DNA of 64,000 nucleotides, from assembly GCF_049306965.1 (NCBI RefSeq), contig NC_133183.1:27203501-27267500 (forward strand). Reading direction: 5' to 3'. Below, in pieces: positions 11,267-23,264 of the stretch (positions are counted from its first letter, which is position 1; every line of letters starts with the position of its first letter). Both the position numbers and the translations under genes were made by a program. The DNA comes from Danio rerio. Its lineage: Eukaryota > Chordata > Actinopteri > Cypriniformes > Danionidae. The notes beneath the pieces are model-generated. The model did no database searches and had not been told where the DNA came from. It saw only the letters and a list, made by a program, of their open reading frames with translations.

Positions 11267-14200
11267 TTATTATATTCTATATATATCCTTAATATTTAAA
11301 TTCTTTTTCATATGTTAAGATAATTGCGTATTGCTCTACATCTTGTGTGCTTTAAGCAGTGTGTAAGCGAGGCGCACAACTAACACGCTCTGCGCTGGAC
11401 TTTAGACCAGCTTTGTTCTGGTCTATAGAACAGACTATTATAGTTTCTCAAAATAGCAACGCGTCAGCAATGTATCTTAACACACCTCCCTTTTTAGATC
11501 GGATTGCCTATGGCGCCTATGGCAAATGCATTTGCTATTTAAACAGTGTGGCGCAAAACGTCAAAACGACTCTTGCGCCAAGCTGAAACTAGCAAAAAAC
11601 AATTACAAAACGCCTTGTGCCACATTGCGCCGGGTGTTTGATAGGGCCCTTTATGTTGAAAATTCAACTCTACAGTGATTTTTTTTTGGACAGTTTAGTA
11701 GTTAGAAATAATACAATATTTAAGAAATAATATACAGAGAAAAAAGTCTGTGAAAATCACAGAAACAGTACTATATAACAATTACCCAGACAATATATCA
11801 TATTTAAGCTATTAAAAATGTAAATAAAGTTACATTTTCAAACTTTTCAAGGTTAAAGGTTGTTGAATGAAATAATCCCATTATGACATTCAAAAGCATA
11901 AATAAACAGGGAAAAATAAAAACATGAATCACAAAATCTTGAAAACTGTTAATGTACAAATATTTTAGTGTACTAAAGTGGTCTCCAAACACTTTTTATT
12001 TAATATTCTGTCTTTTTATAAAAAAAAAAAACTTTTTGACTAATACTAATATTACTCATTCATCTATTCTGTCTGCTTTTTATATACTGTATAAAGGATT
12101 ATCTTCTAAAGCTAATAATGCCATTTTTATTTTCCTTTTCTTTCATTTTATTTGTTGCTTTGATTACTTCTACTGCCCTCATTTATAAAACACTTTGCAT
12201 AAATGCTTCTGTCAATTGATCAAATATAAACAATGTAAATATATGGGTTCCGACAGTTCATACTCGGTTTTGTTTTTCACCTGGTATTAAAATGTGTTTT
12301 TATTAATCTGATCACAAGTGGATGCCACTATATATACAGGTAAAAACAAGAGGCTAAAACGTTTTGACCTTATCCACTTATCCACTGTGCATTTCTCAAG
12401 CTACTGTAGTTGAAAACAAAATCTCATGTAGTTCAGTCCATTTTAACAGCCACAAATGATCAACTATTCTCCTCTTACTGACTTATATTAAATTGTTATT
12501 TTTATTTGACGTGTCCTGAGAATGCATAGCAAAACGTTTTCAACCTTTGCTGCATTGCATCTAAACACACAAAGTGTTACTGCTATAGCTACTGATCCTT
12601 TTTAATCCCTCCTTTCTCACTTTCCTGTAAACTGAAACAAGAGGGATGGGATGTAATCAAATCTGAACCAGTCCCAACACACATTGGAATGCACGTTAAT
12701 ACCAGGTGGAAACAGTTCAATCATAAAACATTCCTTTACATTAAGTAAAACATGGTGTTTGGAACAACAGAACCCTAGTATAAATGGAGTGTAAACAGTT
12801 TGTAGTTTTTTAAAAGAAGACCTTGGGATGTTCCACGCATCACCCAAACTGCTCCACAGTTTGTCCTCATTCGGTGTGACCACACGTCCCAGCAGCTGCA
12901 GAGCATTTTCTGTGAGCAGTGGACTCAGAACAGAGGGTGGAATGTTGGGAGGATAATGACTCATTATCTGAAGCAGAAAGAATCAGTCAGACATGGAGAT
13001 TGATACAGGGTGATGTGCTGTACTTTTAATCATTAACATGCCAAAAATATTCAGCAGTAATCATGTGACTAAACTTATCAAAGCAAAGATTTTCTCTGGA
13101 TATATAAAGTGCATACTTTGACATACACTGCTATGCTTTTGCAAACAGTTAACTGACTAGTCAGGTGTGGTCATGCTGACTCACTATATGTACAACAAGC
13201 TTATAAAGTGCAGTCCTAAACTTTGCCCATCCATTGCTATTACATAATGAAATTATTGTAGAAAGTGGTTGCAATGAAAAAAGATGAAACAAACAGTTGC
13301 TTACAAAACCAAGGGAGGAGAAGAGACTGTGAACAAAGTCAGGAGCAGGAGGGTTTTTAAGGTGACCATCCAGCTTCCCCTGTTAAGTAGAGATAAGTAT
13401 GTGTTTTATTAAATATTACAATATGAAACATTTCCTGGAAGTTTGTTATAGTGACATTGGTGAGTTTTTTTTATTTATTTACTTAAAAGCCTTTCAATGA
13501 GAGACCAAATTTTGAAATAATAGTAATAAAATTAGTAAAAATCCAAGAAAACTTAATTCTATCGTAGTTTAAAGATATTATGCAATCAAGTTTTAAGAAC
13601 AACAAATAATAACTTGACTTCTAGTTGATAATTTGGTATCAGAAGTGGAATATATGAAAAGCAAATGTCTCTTTATTTTTTTTACGCTTATATATTATAC
13701 GCTTATTTTATAAAAATAAAATATGATCATGCCTTGATTATTAATTATTTAAATAGGACAGTATGGTCTAACTTTGCTTAGACTAAAGTGTTGTCATTGA
13801 ACAGAAATAATGTACAGTATAGAATATAAAGTCATGCTGCAGTGAAAAAAGAATTAATATTATGACTCCCATGAGCTTGGAGGACTGCATCCATACATCT
13901 CTGCAATGACTCAAATAACTTATTAATAAATTCATTTGAAATAGCGTTCTTGCAGGACTTCCAGAGTTTATCAAGATTCTTTGAACTCATTTTCAATGCC
14001 TCCTCCTTCATCTTAGCCTAGACATGCTCAATAATGTTCATGTCATTGAATGGGCTGGTCAGTCCTGGAGCACCTTGATCTTCTTTGCTTTCAGGAACTT
14101 TAACGTGGAGCTGAAGTATGAGAAAGAGCGCTATCCTGCTGAAAAATTTAATCTCTCCTGTGGTTTGTAATGTAATGGGTTGCACAAATGTCTTGATACC

Positions 14201-17200
14201 TCAGGCTATTGATGTTAATGTATGCCTCCACACTGAATGTAACCCCAAACCATGATTTTTCTTTCACCAAACTTGACTGATTTCTATGAGAATCTTGGGT
14301 CTATGTGCGTTCTAAGAGGTGTTCTGCAGTATTTATTATTATTGCGATGCAGTTCAACAGAGGATTCATCCGAAAAATCTACCTTCTGTCACTTTTCCAA
14401 ATGATCAACTAGAAGTCAAGTTATTATTTGCTGCTCTTATAACTGGGATCAACGACACGATAATTAATTAAATTTCGATTACTTACCAGAATATTGAAGC
14501 CATACTTTATTTTCTGCAAACAGGACACATACTCCTCCACAGTGGGAATATTTGCAACTGTTATATTATAAATAATAGTAATTAAAAAAAAAAAAAACAC
14601 TCATACATCTAAAACATAACTCAAATTAAAATTGCAAGTAACATGTATCAGTTATTCACCGGGCGCTTTGGGAGCATTTTTCTTTTTCTTTTTCTTGCTT
14701 CCATCATCTTTTGGCAAAGCCGAACCTACTTTATATGTGAAAGTCTCAATGTCAGCTGCTACATGGTTAAGGATCTCCTGTAAAGAATTATTAGATGGAT
14801 GAAACAAAGGTGTCATTGAATCAACGTATAAATTGATCTATTAACAGGCCAGGAGGAGCCTGAAGCTTGTGAATAAAAGCAACTGACAATATCTCTGTTG
14901 ACGTCATTGAATGGAGGGGGAGTTTGCTCTCGCTCAGACTGCACTGGCCTGAAAGGAACTTCATCTCTGGGAAACTGCATTGTAGGTGAAGGCCGTCTGT
15001 CATCTGGAAGAAGCAGTTTAATGAATAGGTTAAAGAATCAGTGGATGAACGCTATAATTTAACCCTTCCATATTTCTTACTTTGAAGTTACAGTTGTTAA
15101 ATGGTACTTTTAGGCCTTTTTTGCATTCATTTTTAATAAGAGGACAGGCAAGAGGGATCAGAACACCTGCTCAGATATTGCCCAGGCATCTATGACTCCG
15201 ATCTATGATCTTCATTGATCAACACAGACTAAAATCAATGAATATAGTTGGTTTCAGTGATATTTTGATTTGATATTATGGTAGTATATTAATTAACTCT
15301 AAATCAAGCAATGTGTTTAAAATAAAATAAATATTATATTTAATTACTTTATTAATGTCTAAATATATAAATGCAAAACCCATACATATGACACATATGA
15401 CCCTTAAAAATAAGCTCTATATTTTGGCAACTCCCATCAAAGATGCCTTTATAAAATTTTTGTTTACATTGTGAAAGTCTGATTTGTTTTTTCAACTTAC
15501 AAAAAATGTTTCACACCCTGTTTACACCTGGATTTAACCTGTTCTCTTATCATCAGATCAAAAATAAGCATATCTTAATAACATGTGTAAACAGAGCCTT
15601 AGTTTTTTCCAATCATGTCTACAAGTTTTAGTTTTTTATGCAGAAAGTGCCACAAAACTCACCAAGTTTCATTGCATTTTAAGGAAAGATTTATATTTTT
15701 GCAGTCCAAAATGACTCAAAGTTAATCCACATATGTAATTTTTGCCATGATATATTCACTTTTAAGTTTGAGAATCTCCTTTAGCTCTAATCAAATTGAA
15801 TAAAATAAGTATGAAAGTCAATGGTCGCCCATCTGATAATTCACATTCTTCCAAATATCTTCTTGTTTCTGTTTTAGCAGAAGAACGAGACTCAAATTGG
15901 ACTGGAACAGCACTGAACTCTCTTTAAGACCATCACATTTCAGATCATTTTATAGTAGATGAATGAAATCTGACCATAGTGATCACCATAATCTTCATAG
16001 CTGTTGTATTGTGGAGGTGGAAAATCTGGGGGAGGTGGGTTTGACTGTATGGGTCTCTTCACATTACCCGGATAACCCTGACCAATGATGCTTTCCAGAT
16101 GACTCCTGAAAAACAGGAAATATGCAGAGCACTGATGAAAATGATTCATTAGTACTAACAAAATATTTAACAAAAATCTTTATATGAGTTAAACCTTTAA
16201 ACCTAAAACTTTTATTTTTCTTCCATTGACCTTTTTTTTAAAAAACATATTATATATATTTCAAATGTTTGAGCCAAATTTCAAAACTGTCATTTGGTGT
16301 GACTGTTTATGTTTAAAGTATAATTAAATAAATTACAACTCTTATAAAAAATATTAATAAATACTTCAGGCCTAATTTGACAAGTCTCTAAAGAAAAAGA
16401 CAATATTTATAATCCATATTTTCTAAAAACATATCAACTTATATTAACACTAACACTATATGCAAATTTTACATCTGGTAATTCCACTGAAAATATTAAT
16501 AAATATAAGGACCGCATTCAAAATCATGTAAATCAAGATATAATTCATAATTTCATATTAAATAAATAGCACTATATTAAGATAAGTGTTCAAAAATGTA
16601 GATAAATGACTGACATACTTTTTGTATATTATTAAGAGATGATTTTCTTAATTTTTGCTATGTCACAGCATAGGACATATTTACTGTACCTTTTAGTTAA
16701 AAAAAAAAAAAAAAAAAAAACAGACTACAGAAATATATATATTTTCTTTCTTCAAAAAGTCAACTACCCAGATATACTTTTGTTTTTTGTAATCATACAG
16801 TATATTGAACCACATTGTTTTCCTGAAGCAGAAGCTGACCTGATGTCCATCTGTGGTTCTTTAATCGGTGGACTGGCATCTCCTCCTTGCTGAATAGACT
16901 TTTCCAGATCATTGGCCACTTCCTGAGCCTAAACATTAGACAACAGACATGTCTACATATATAAAACTATCCCAGATCCCGAGAGTGGGGGAATGGAATG
17001 GATGGAAACTCCCACAATCCAAAAGATATGATACAGACACATTTATAACAGCCAGATACACCACTATCTAGTGTGTCTGAGAGCCGTTCCTTACCCCGGC
17101 CTCCTCACACTGGAACAAGAAGGCCTGTGGAAATCGCTGGCTGGGCTCTTGGGCTGAGATTATGAGGAGAGAATCATAAACGCAACTGTCCAGAACAGCT

Positions 17201-20059
17201 TTGGCCTTCCTAATGCTGTTCAAATGAACAGACTCTAAAACCTCCTGCAACAGAGAAAGAGTTTATTGTTAGTCTACTCTATCAATATGATTTTAAATAA
17301 AACATTATAAAAGTACATTTTACAAGCACATACAATTCTTTAAAAAAAAAAAAAAAAAGAAGTCATAATGTGTATTAAAGTGTAATGAATACAGGAGAAA
17401 TCCCACAATGCATCAGCAGAGGCTAAGTCTAAAGAGAAACACCATGAAAGCAAGCATGCTAAGAATATAAATGTTTTTAAGCATAAAGTTTGTCACTGAC
17501 CTTGGTCTCAATGTCACACAGTTGCAGGTGGTTGGCCTGGATCTGTATGATCATGTCTTGACCCCAAATTTTTCCTTTACTGTCCAGAATCTTCAGCCTG
17601 TTGACACAGTCATCAATGCTGCTGACCTCTCTGCCATCCAGTGCACAGGTGAACAGATGCTGGAGAACAGAGGCAGAAGAAAATTTCCAGTCACTTTTTT
17701 CTCGCTTTATATATATATTCTCTCTTCTGTGGAGAGAGGAGAACCTTACAGAAGGAAAACCATCTGTGCAGCAATCCACCAATCAGGCCTGTATGGTAGA
17801 GTGGCCAGACGAAAGGCACTCCCCACTTGGAATTTGCCAAAAGGCATCTGAAGGACTCTTAGCCCATAAGAAACAAAATTCTCTGATCTGATGAGACTAA
17901 AATTGAACTCTTTGAAGTGAATGTCAGGCTTTACATTTGGAAAAAAACAGGCACAGCTCATCACCAGGCTAATACCATCCCTAAATTGAAGCATGGTGGT
18001 GGCAGCATCATGCTGTGGGGATGTTTTTCAGCAGCAGGAACTGGAAGACTATTCAGGATAGAGGGAAAGATGAATGCAGCAATGTACAGAGACATCCTGA
18101 ATGAAAACCTGCTTCAGAGTACTCTTAACCTTAGACTGGGGCAACGGTTCATCTACCAGCAGGACAATGACTCAAAGCACACCGCCAAAATATCAGTGGA
18201 GTGGCTTCACAACAACTTGGTGAATGTCCTTGAGTGGCCCAGCCACAGCCCAGACCTAAATCCTATAGAACATCTCTGGAGAGATTTGAAAATGGCTGTA
18301 CACCATCACTTCCCACCTAACATGATAGAGCTTGAGAGGTACTGCAAAAAGGAATGGGCAAAATTCCCAAAGACAGGTGTGCCAAGCTTGTGGCATTATA
18401 TTCAAAAAGACTTGAGACAAATTGCTGACAAAGGTGCATCAACAAAGTATTGAGCAAAGGCTGTAAATACTTATGTACATATGATTTTTTAGGTTTTTTA
18501 TTTTTAATAAATTTGCAACAATTTCAACTAATCCCTTTTCACATTGTCATTATGGGGTATTGTGTGTAGAATTTTGAGGAAATAAATGAATTTAATCCAT
18601 TGTGGAATAAGGCTGCAACAAAGAAATGTGGAAAAAGTGAAGCGTTATGAACACTTTTATGATTAATTTTGTGTTATGATGCTTTGTTTCTGTTTTTAGG
18701 TGTGATTTTTTTTTTTACATTCTGCCTTTTTAACATGGCCATTGTTGGCAAATTCTGCACATTTTACAGTCATGTTGATTGATGTGCATTGCCCCTTTAA
18801 ACAAATAAACTAAAAATTAAGAGTTCACACTTAGCTAATGTTTGATAATAATTGCAATTAGCTAGAAGAGAGCTCAGAGATCCTTAAAACTGGGCCTCCC
18901 ACCTGGTTAGTTAGTATAGAAGGGGGTCTGAGCTCAGGTGGGTCTCGAAGCTTCCCTAGTATAGAAGGGAAATAGGGTGACATGGGGTGAATTCTTTAAA
19001 AACGAAGATGAGAGAAGTAAGAAAACGGGCCATTTCTGTAAGCTTAAATTCAATCGATTGGTCTATCACTGGTCAGTTATAGCATGTGATCCTCTTAAAA
19101 TTAGTTCATAAAACTTCACCTAATGAATCATGCTAAGGTGTTTATCCACTACTAAATGAGATTGCTGTGGTTATCATGCGAAGGGTTTTGTGAATTTCAC
19201 ACTTATGTCATTAAATAGTCCAGCTAAGTTTCTGTGAATTATAATATGACAGATAAGGCTTGGTTGTCAGTTCTTCCCTATAACATATGGGTGTTGATTT
19301 TGCCTTAACAGGTTATGATTATGAGTTTGTTACATATGTTATCAAAACATTACATATGTAATAACATATACATATTATATTAGATGTTACATTACATTAC
19401 ATTACATTACAAATAACATCTAAACAAAATTGTCACAAATTATCTAAACTTTTTGCCAAAGAGATTTTTTTTATTATTATTAAACCTCTTGTGAATTTTT
19501 TACTCTTTTTCACATTTTTCCCAAGTCATTTTAAACGCCACAATGTTTAAATATATTTTTCCACAGTATTTTCTGTTATATTTTTCTTCTAAAGTGTATG
19601 TAAAAAAGTAAATGTATAGCAATAAATAAATTGCTATTGTCAATATAGTTATAGCCACCTTCAGATTTTGGCTTCTGAACAAACTACTGTTGGCCACTGA
19701 CTTGCCCAATTAACCTAATTAAACTAGGTACACCTTCAAATTGCATTTCAATATACTGATAAATAAAATATTAGTAAAATATTATGAACTGTCAACATGG
19801 CAAATACAAAAGAAATGAGATATTAGAAAGTAGTTATTTTATGTATAATTACATATAAATATGTTATGTTAAAATTAAATAACATTTTTACCTCCACTCT
19901 GTACTGAAAGCTGTCTTGTCTGCTCATCGATTCTGCATACTCCTTCCTTTGCACTAAAGCATCAAAGTCAAGTTAAAATCATGGTATTTTATTTTTTTAG
20001 GATATGTTTTTAATGGGTTTGTACTTACTGTAGATGGATTTAGCACTGGGACGAGACAT
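4883..20059 (-). CDS. eps8l3: EPS8-like protein 3 (epidermal growth factor receptor kinase substrate 8-like 3)
   Basis: Rebuilt as 18 coding exons, 604 aa (human 593): 20059-20029, 19953-19892, 17659-17501, 17244-17095, 16928-16840, 16105-15975, 15003-14888, 14777-14660, 14557-14487, 13379-13305, 12967-12822, 9572-9401, 9269-9238, 8249-8156, 7581-7477, 5424-5336, 5226-5094, 4924-4883. All junctions are GT-AG and the lengths keep frame. Order: N-terminus MSRPSAKSIYMQRKEY (human MSRPSSRAIYLHRKEY); PTB domain about 26-134; proline-rich linker about 165-250 with PPPPDFPPP; lysine-rich patch near 280; SH3 about 458-514 (IYDF, paired WW, GYVPQNVLEP); C-terminal SAM-like effector region about 530-590 (PEEVKAWLQYKGF, ICPEEGGRV). 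EPS8 proteins link receptor signalling to Rac and actin, and fish eps8l3 is probably epithelial (inference). The frame stays open upstream of the chosen ATG to the acceptor at 20096, so an earlier start is possible; the human match favours this one. Confidence 0.93.
5570..7070. mobile_element. hAT-type element nested in the 5478-7347 element
   Basis: Ends CAGTGGTTATCAACCATG and GTTGAGAACCACTG form inverted repeats. The flanks ATGCACAC (5562-5569) and ATGTAGAC (7071-7078) look like a decayed 8-bp target duplication (6 of 8 match). The outer 100-150 bp resemble the short element at 692-886; the middle holds other sequence, including the element at 6494-6687. Confidence 0.6.
6494..6687. mobile_element. 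Short inverted-repeat element (hAT-like MITE), 194 bp
   Basis: Terminal inverted repeats CAGGGGTCACCAAACTTG and CCAATTTGGTGACCCCTG are clear. It sits inside the larger element, a third level of nesting. No convincing target duplication. Confidence 0.7.
7678..8150. other. eps8l3 intron, nothing further seen
   Basis: AT-rich intron between the two SH3-coding exons. No repeat boundary, RNA gene or extra exon was recognised. Confidence 0.5.
8501..8805. repeat. Dispersed repeat beginning ACACTCTTAAAAATAAA
   Basis: This resembles a family I associate with fish genomes, with ends reading ACACTCTTAAAAATAAA and AACCTTTATTTTTAAG. The right end is cut by the hAT element at 8806, whose target duplication uses TTTTAAAT from that end. 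Confidence 0.5.
8806..9124. mobile_element. hAT-type non-autonomous element, 319 bp, perfect 8-bp target duplication
   Basis: Ends CAGTGGTTCTCAAACTTT and CAGTTTGAGAACCACTG are inverted repeats. TTTTAAAT flanks both sides (8798-8805 and 9125-9132), a perfect 8-bp target duplication. The intact duplication suggests a fairly recent insertion. Confidence 0.9.
9950..10275. repeat. Dispersed repeat rich in GACATCAAT/GACGTC motifs, ending near CTGCTGGG
   Basis: Short motifs of the type ATGTCAA, GACATTG and GACGTCA recur irregularly and the block ends GTGCCTGCTGGGG. A second copy lies at about 40130-40275, ending GGTGCCTGCTGGG. The class is not known to me. Confidence 0.5.
10431..11649. mobile_element. 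Putative non-autonomous DNA element with GGGCYCTAT termini
   Basis: It begins GGGCTCTATTTTGACGATC and ends GTGTTTGATAGGGCCC, so the outer bases are inverted copies. The interior is rich in GCGCAAA/GTGCGCC motifs near both ends, unlike the AT-rich intron around it, and holds a (TA)n tract at 11209-11264. No transposase is visible. Confidence 0.5.
11209..11264. repeat. (AT)n microsatellite
   Basis: About 56 bp of uninterrupted AT inside the preceding element. Confidence 0.95.
12269..12714. mobile_element. Inverted-repeat element with CACCTGGTATTAA ends
   Basis: CACCTGGTATTAA at about 12279-12290 and TTAATACCAGGTG at 12697-12709 are perfect inverted copies about 430 bp apart. The interior is non-coding and the superfamily is not determined. 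It ends about 110 bp from an eps8l3 exon. Confidence 0.65.
13587..14444 (-). mobile_element. Decayed Tc1/mariner-type transposon
   Basis: Inverted arms of about 40 bp at 13587-13630 and 14403-14444 share AATAACTTGACTTCTAGTTGAT and its complement. On the minus strand the interior encodes pieces of a DDE transposase, including FNDMNIIEHV, the degenerate form of the motif carrying the last catalytic acid. Stops interrupt it. It lies in the eps8l3 intron between 13379 and 14487. Confidence 0.75.
15020..15960. other. eps8l3 intron, no element recognised
   Basis: AT-rich intron between 15003 and 15975. I see no exon, RNA gene or repeat boundary. Confidence 0.5.
16180..16830. other. eps8l3 intron with poly(A) run
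   Basis: AT-rich intron between 15975-16105 and 16840-16928; a pure A run lies at 16700-16720. Nothing else supported. Confidence 0.5.
17735..18655 (+). mobile_element. 5'-truncated Tc1-like transposon
   Basis: The sequence resembles the common vertebrate Tc1-like transposon from mid-transposase to near the 3' end. A plus-strand frame of 178 codons (17917-18453) carries GGGSIMLWGCFSA, QQDNDSKHTA with the second catalytic Asp, and PDLNPIEHLW with the last acid. The upstream part is out of frame and the N-terminal DNA-binding region is absent, so it is dead. The 3' part ends with GTCATTATGGGGTATTGTG. It begins about 75 bp from the eps8l3 exon 17501-17659 and runs antisense to the gene. Confidence 0.92.
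18800..19200. repeat. Dispersed repeat, copy A (related to 27886-28260)
   Basis: Shared landmarks with the second copy, in the same order: GAGTTCACACTTAG, GAGCTC, CCCACC, AACGAAGAT and AATTAGTT. Overall they are strongly diverged. The class is unknown to me; no protein is seen. Confidence 0.5.
19440..19880. repeat. Dispersed repeat, copy A (related to 22010-22350)
   Basis: This copy and the one at 22010-22350 share GAATGTATAGCAATAAATAA-type and TCAACATGGCAAATA blocks in the same order. A weaker relative is at about 48890-49080. It is non-coding and of unknown class. Confidence 0.6.
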
Positions 20060-20380
20060 GCCAGAGCCCTGAGATGATGGCTCAGGTGAGAAGCCTCTAT
20101 AATATACCAATCACAACACAATATGTCTTTGTTTCAATTTTAAAGATGTTGAGTCAAGAGGTAGGAGAGTAACATTAATTTTGGGTGAAACACATAAGCA
20201 AACACACAAGATCAATAAGTGAGGGACAAAATACCATGATTAACTAAATGCAATAAAGTGAGTTTATTTACCAAGATAGTCATAATAAGTGCAAAATATG
20301 TATGTAGAAAGAACAATAAATATTTACAAGAATATATGCAAAATTACAGACAATTAATGGGACACAAAATGTTTGAACAA

Positions 20381-20514
20381 ATAAAACCATTCAGAAATAC
20401 AGCAGATTAAGTTCTGTATGTGATGCTAAGCTGACTGCTAGTCCTGTGTTCAACAGTAGTGGTTTGACAACACTGATCTTTCAGAAAATGGTGAGAAGCA
20501 TTTAGTCACCAAAT
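20381..20514 (+). repeat. 134-bp perfect direct repeat, copy 1
   Basis: Bases 20381-20514 are identical to 21602-21735, an offset of exactly 1221 bp, with flanks that differ at once. It lies upstream of the first recognised eps8l3 coding exon. It has no recognised protein or RNA. Confidence 0.9.
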
Positions 20515-20589
20515 AAAAGAAAACAATCTATTCTACTGGCCCAACCTCGACCCTATGCCCAGTTCACTCTAAATTTAAGTATTCTTACA

Positions 20590-20850
20590 GCTTACAGTTA
20601 AAGATATAGTTTACCCAAAACTGAAAACTATGTCAGAAATTACTCCTCCTTTTTAAACCTTTTTGAGTTTCTATCTTCTGTTGAACACAAAAGAAGAAAG
20701 TTTGAAGAAAGTTGGAAACTTATAAACACTGGCTTCCATGGTATTTGTTTTTCTTACCATGGAAGTCAATGGTTTTCAGCTTTCTTCAAAATATCTTCCT
20801 TTGTGTTCAACAGAAGAAAGAAACTCATAAAGAGTTGAGGTTTTTATAGT
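20590..20850. mobile_element. Palindromic MITE with TTCTGTTGAACACAAAAGAAG arms
   Basis: The left half (TTCTGTTGAACACAAAAGAAG, ACTGGCTTCCATGG) and right half (CCATGGAAGTCAATGG, TTTGTGTTCAACAGAAGAAAG) are inverted copies around about 20750. This is a very common cyprinid foldback family; relatives have TTAAAGGGATAGTTCACCC-like ends. Confidence 0.75.
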
Positions 20851-21088
20851 AAACTTAGTGCTACAACATTCAGTAAACAGCCAAAAAGACTCCCAATGCT
20901 GTAATGCAAGTGAAAATAAACAAAACTCCATATCTAGATTGAATTCCGTTGCAAGAGTTCTAGGGAATCCTCTTTTGTGCAAGCTGACAAATCGTTCTAA
21001 AATTGAAATACAGCGGATTATTAGTTTCATGGTTTAATGCAAAATATTAAAGCTTTAAAGCACCTCAAAAATAAATAAATAAAAAATA

Positions 21089-21093
<5 letters not shown>

Positions 21094-21146
<53 letters not shown>

Positions 21147-21158
21147 TATATATATACA

Positions 21159-21235
<77 letters not shown>
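21094..21235. repeat. (TA)n microsatellite with TACAGTA interruptions
   Basis: About 140 bp of TA interrupted by ACAGTATATATATACAGT near 21143-21162. It lies between the two copies of the 134-bp repeat. Confidence 0.95.
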
Positions 21236-21601
21236 AAAACTCATAGGTGTTTACTTAATATTATGTGACAAGTATTATGAGAAATGTTTTGTTTTCCTCA
21301 GAATTAAAACTTATTTCTCAATAATTGTGATTTGTATTAAACTTTAAAAGTGCATCAATCAGGTAATATTGTTTGCTTGGCTGTTATGACAACTGCTACT
21401 CGAGAGATATAGATGGCAGGGCATGACGTATTACACTGAACCACCCTTAAACAGGTTTCAAGTCCAAATTCCACTGGCACATGCAGGAAAAGATAACACT
21501 GACAGAGGTGAGTAGGACATGTACCTTGGCTGGAAAACAGGGTTACCCCCATACATTCTTCAACGTGATGTCTAACACCTGTAAACACAATATTATCCGT
21601 C

Positions 21602-21735
21602 ATAAAACCATTCAGAAATACAGCAGATTAAGTTCTGTATGTGATGCTAAGCTGACTGCTAGTCCTGTGTTCAACAGTAGTGGTTTGACAACACTGATCT
21701 TTCAGAAAATGGTGAGAAGCATTTAGTCACCAAAT
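21602..21735 (+). repeat. 134-bp perfect direct repeat, copy 2
   Basis: Identical to 20381-20514. Zero differences over 134 bp in a region where other repeats are well diverged means the copying is recent, under gene conversion, or an assembly artefact. Confidence 0.9.
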
Positions 21736-22009
21736 GTGAGAAAAGCACAAGTATTACAAAATTCTAAAAACAGAAAAACCAGAACAAGTTATTGTTTTTA
21801 AAGTTTTAGTCTACCCAAAATCTGAAAAATTTTTCATCAAAATTATTTCTTCTGTTAAAAACAAAATGTTAAAAGAATGTTGGAAACTGGTAGCCATCAA
21901 CTTATATAGCATTTCTTTTACAGAATTTTCAAATAATGAAATTTAAATACCAGTTTTCTGTAATAAAAAAGGATGATAAATGTTTATGACTGTGTTTATT
22001 ATGTACAGT

Positions 22010-22273
22010 GAGCATAAATTAAAATTGTCGCAAATTATATAATATTTTGAGTCAGACAGTTAAAGACAAAATGAAAAATTTTCTGTTATATTTTCTTTCA
22101 TAAGTATGTATAAAGTGAATGTATAGCAATAAATAAATTGCTATGGTCAGTAGTTAGCCCCTTTATTTATTTTTTTTTTAATTGGCTACAGAGCAAACCA
22201 CTGTTGTCCAATGACTTGCCTAATTAACTTAATTTAACTAGTCAAGCCTTCAAAATTGCACTTCAATATACTG

Positions 22274-22304
<31 letters not shown>

Positions 22305-22350
22305 TAGTAAAATACTAGTAAAATATAATGAATTGTCAACATGGCAAATA
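22010..22350. repeat. Dispersed repeat, copy B (related to 19440-19880)
   Basis: Diverged copy of the 19440-19880 repeat with an added (TA)n run at about 22275-22305. Confidence 0.6.
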
Positions 22351-23264
22351 TATATAAAATTAAAACATAGTATGTTTAAAATGTAATAAAAAAGATACTA
22401 AATGTCTGGGACATTAGTTAGGATTAGGGATTAGTAAATGTGGGAAATGTTTAATTTTTTGGTTGAACTGTCCCTTAAAGAAAATATACACAAATGTTTT
22501 AAACCAATCAATAATTGACAATTTTGTAAAAAAAAAATAAATAAAAAAAAATGCAGATTCATGTGGAATGATTTTAGGAGTATCAGAACTAAAAACATAA
22601 TAAATAATATTTAAAAAATATACATTTTTAACTTAAGCGTATACAATGCAAATCCAATTAGATCCATTTATCTGTTAAACAAAGCAAATCTCTCATTTAA
22701 TATCTCTACTAAAAGACAGAGCATATTACTTTACAAACTGTATTGTAAAAAAATCATATGAACATTTTAATATTACTATAGTTATATTACAACAATATTG
22801 GTGATATTACTAAAAAAATGAATAAATATAAAACTTACACAAGTAAATACAAAGACCCGACAATGGGCTACAGATCTGCGGATTCCTGCACACGCTTATT
22901 CCGAGTGGGTCTAGTTATGATTTATAGGTCTTACAATTCCATTACAGAAAAGTTGTGAATATTTTGTAAATGTACAAAAGCTTGAAATAATTAAAATTTA
23001 AGTGTAAAACAAATCTTTTGTTGAGCCAAGGCTGTGTTCAGCTGATTTTTATTTGATTTACCAAATGAAATAATATTGAACTCTTTAGCTAATTTGTGAG
23101 ATACTAAAAAGAAGCTTTGGTCATACAAACTTTAAAATTAAAAATAATGTTTAATGATAGTGTTATTTTGACCTGTAGTTCAAAATAGTCTCTCAAACAA
23201 AGTCATAACTGAGTGAAGCCATTAAACTGTGACAAAATCACAGCACAATCACGCTGGAGCAGTT
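22351..23264. other. Intergenic between eps8l3 and atp5pb, nothing recognised
   Basis: AT-rich. Non-coding 5' exons and the promoter of eps8l3 may lie in 20.1-23.2 kb, but no clear CpG cluster or TATA-plus-initiator pair was seen. Confidence 0.4.

Noticed and set aside
17917-18453. 178-codon frame as a possible host gene
   Set aside because: It is the C-terminal part of a Tc1 transposase; the N-terminal part is missing and the flanks match the transposon's non-coding 3' end.
21355-21726. Overlapping 82- and 81-codon frames around the 134-bp repeat as a small gene
   Set aside because: No family match, no splice or polyadenylation context, and most of one frame lies in duplicated non-coding DNA.
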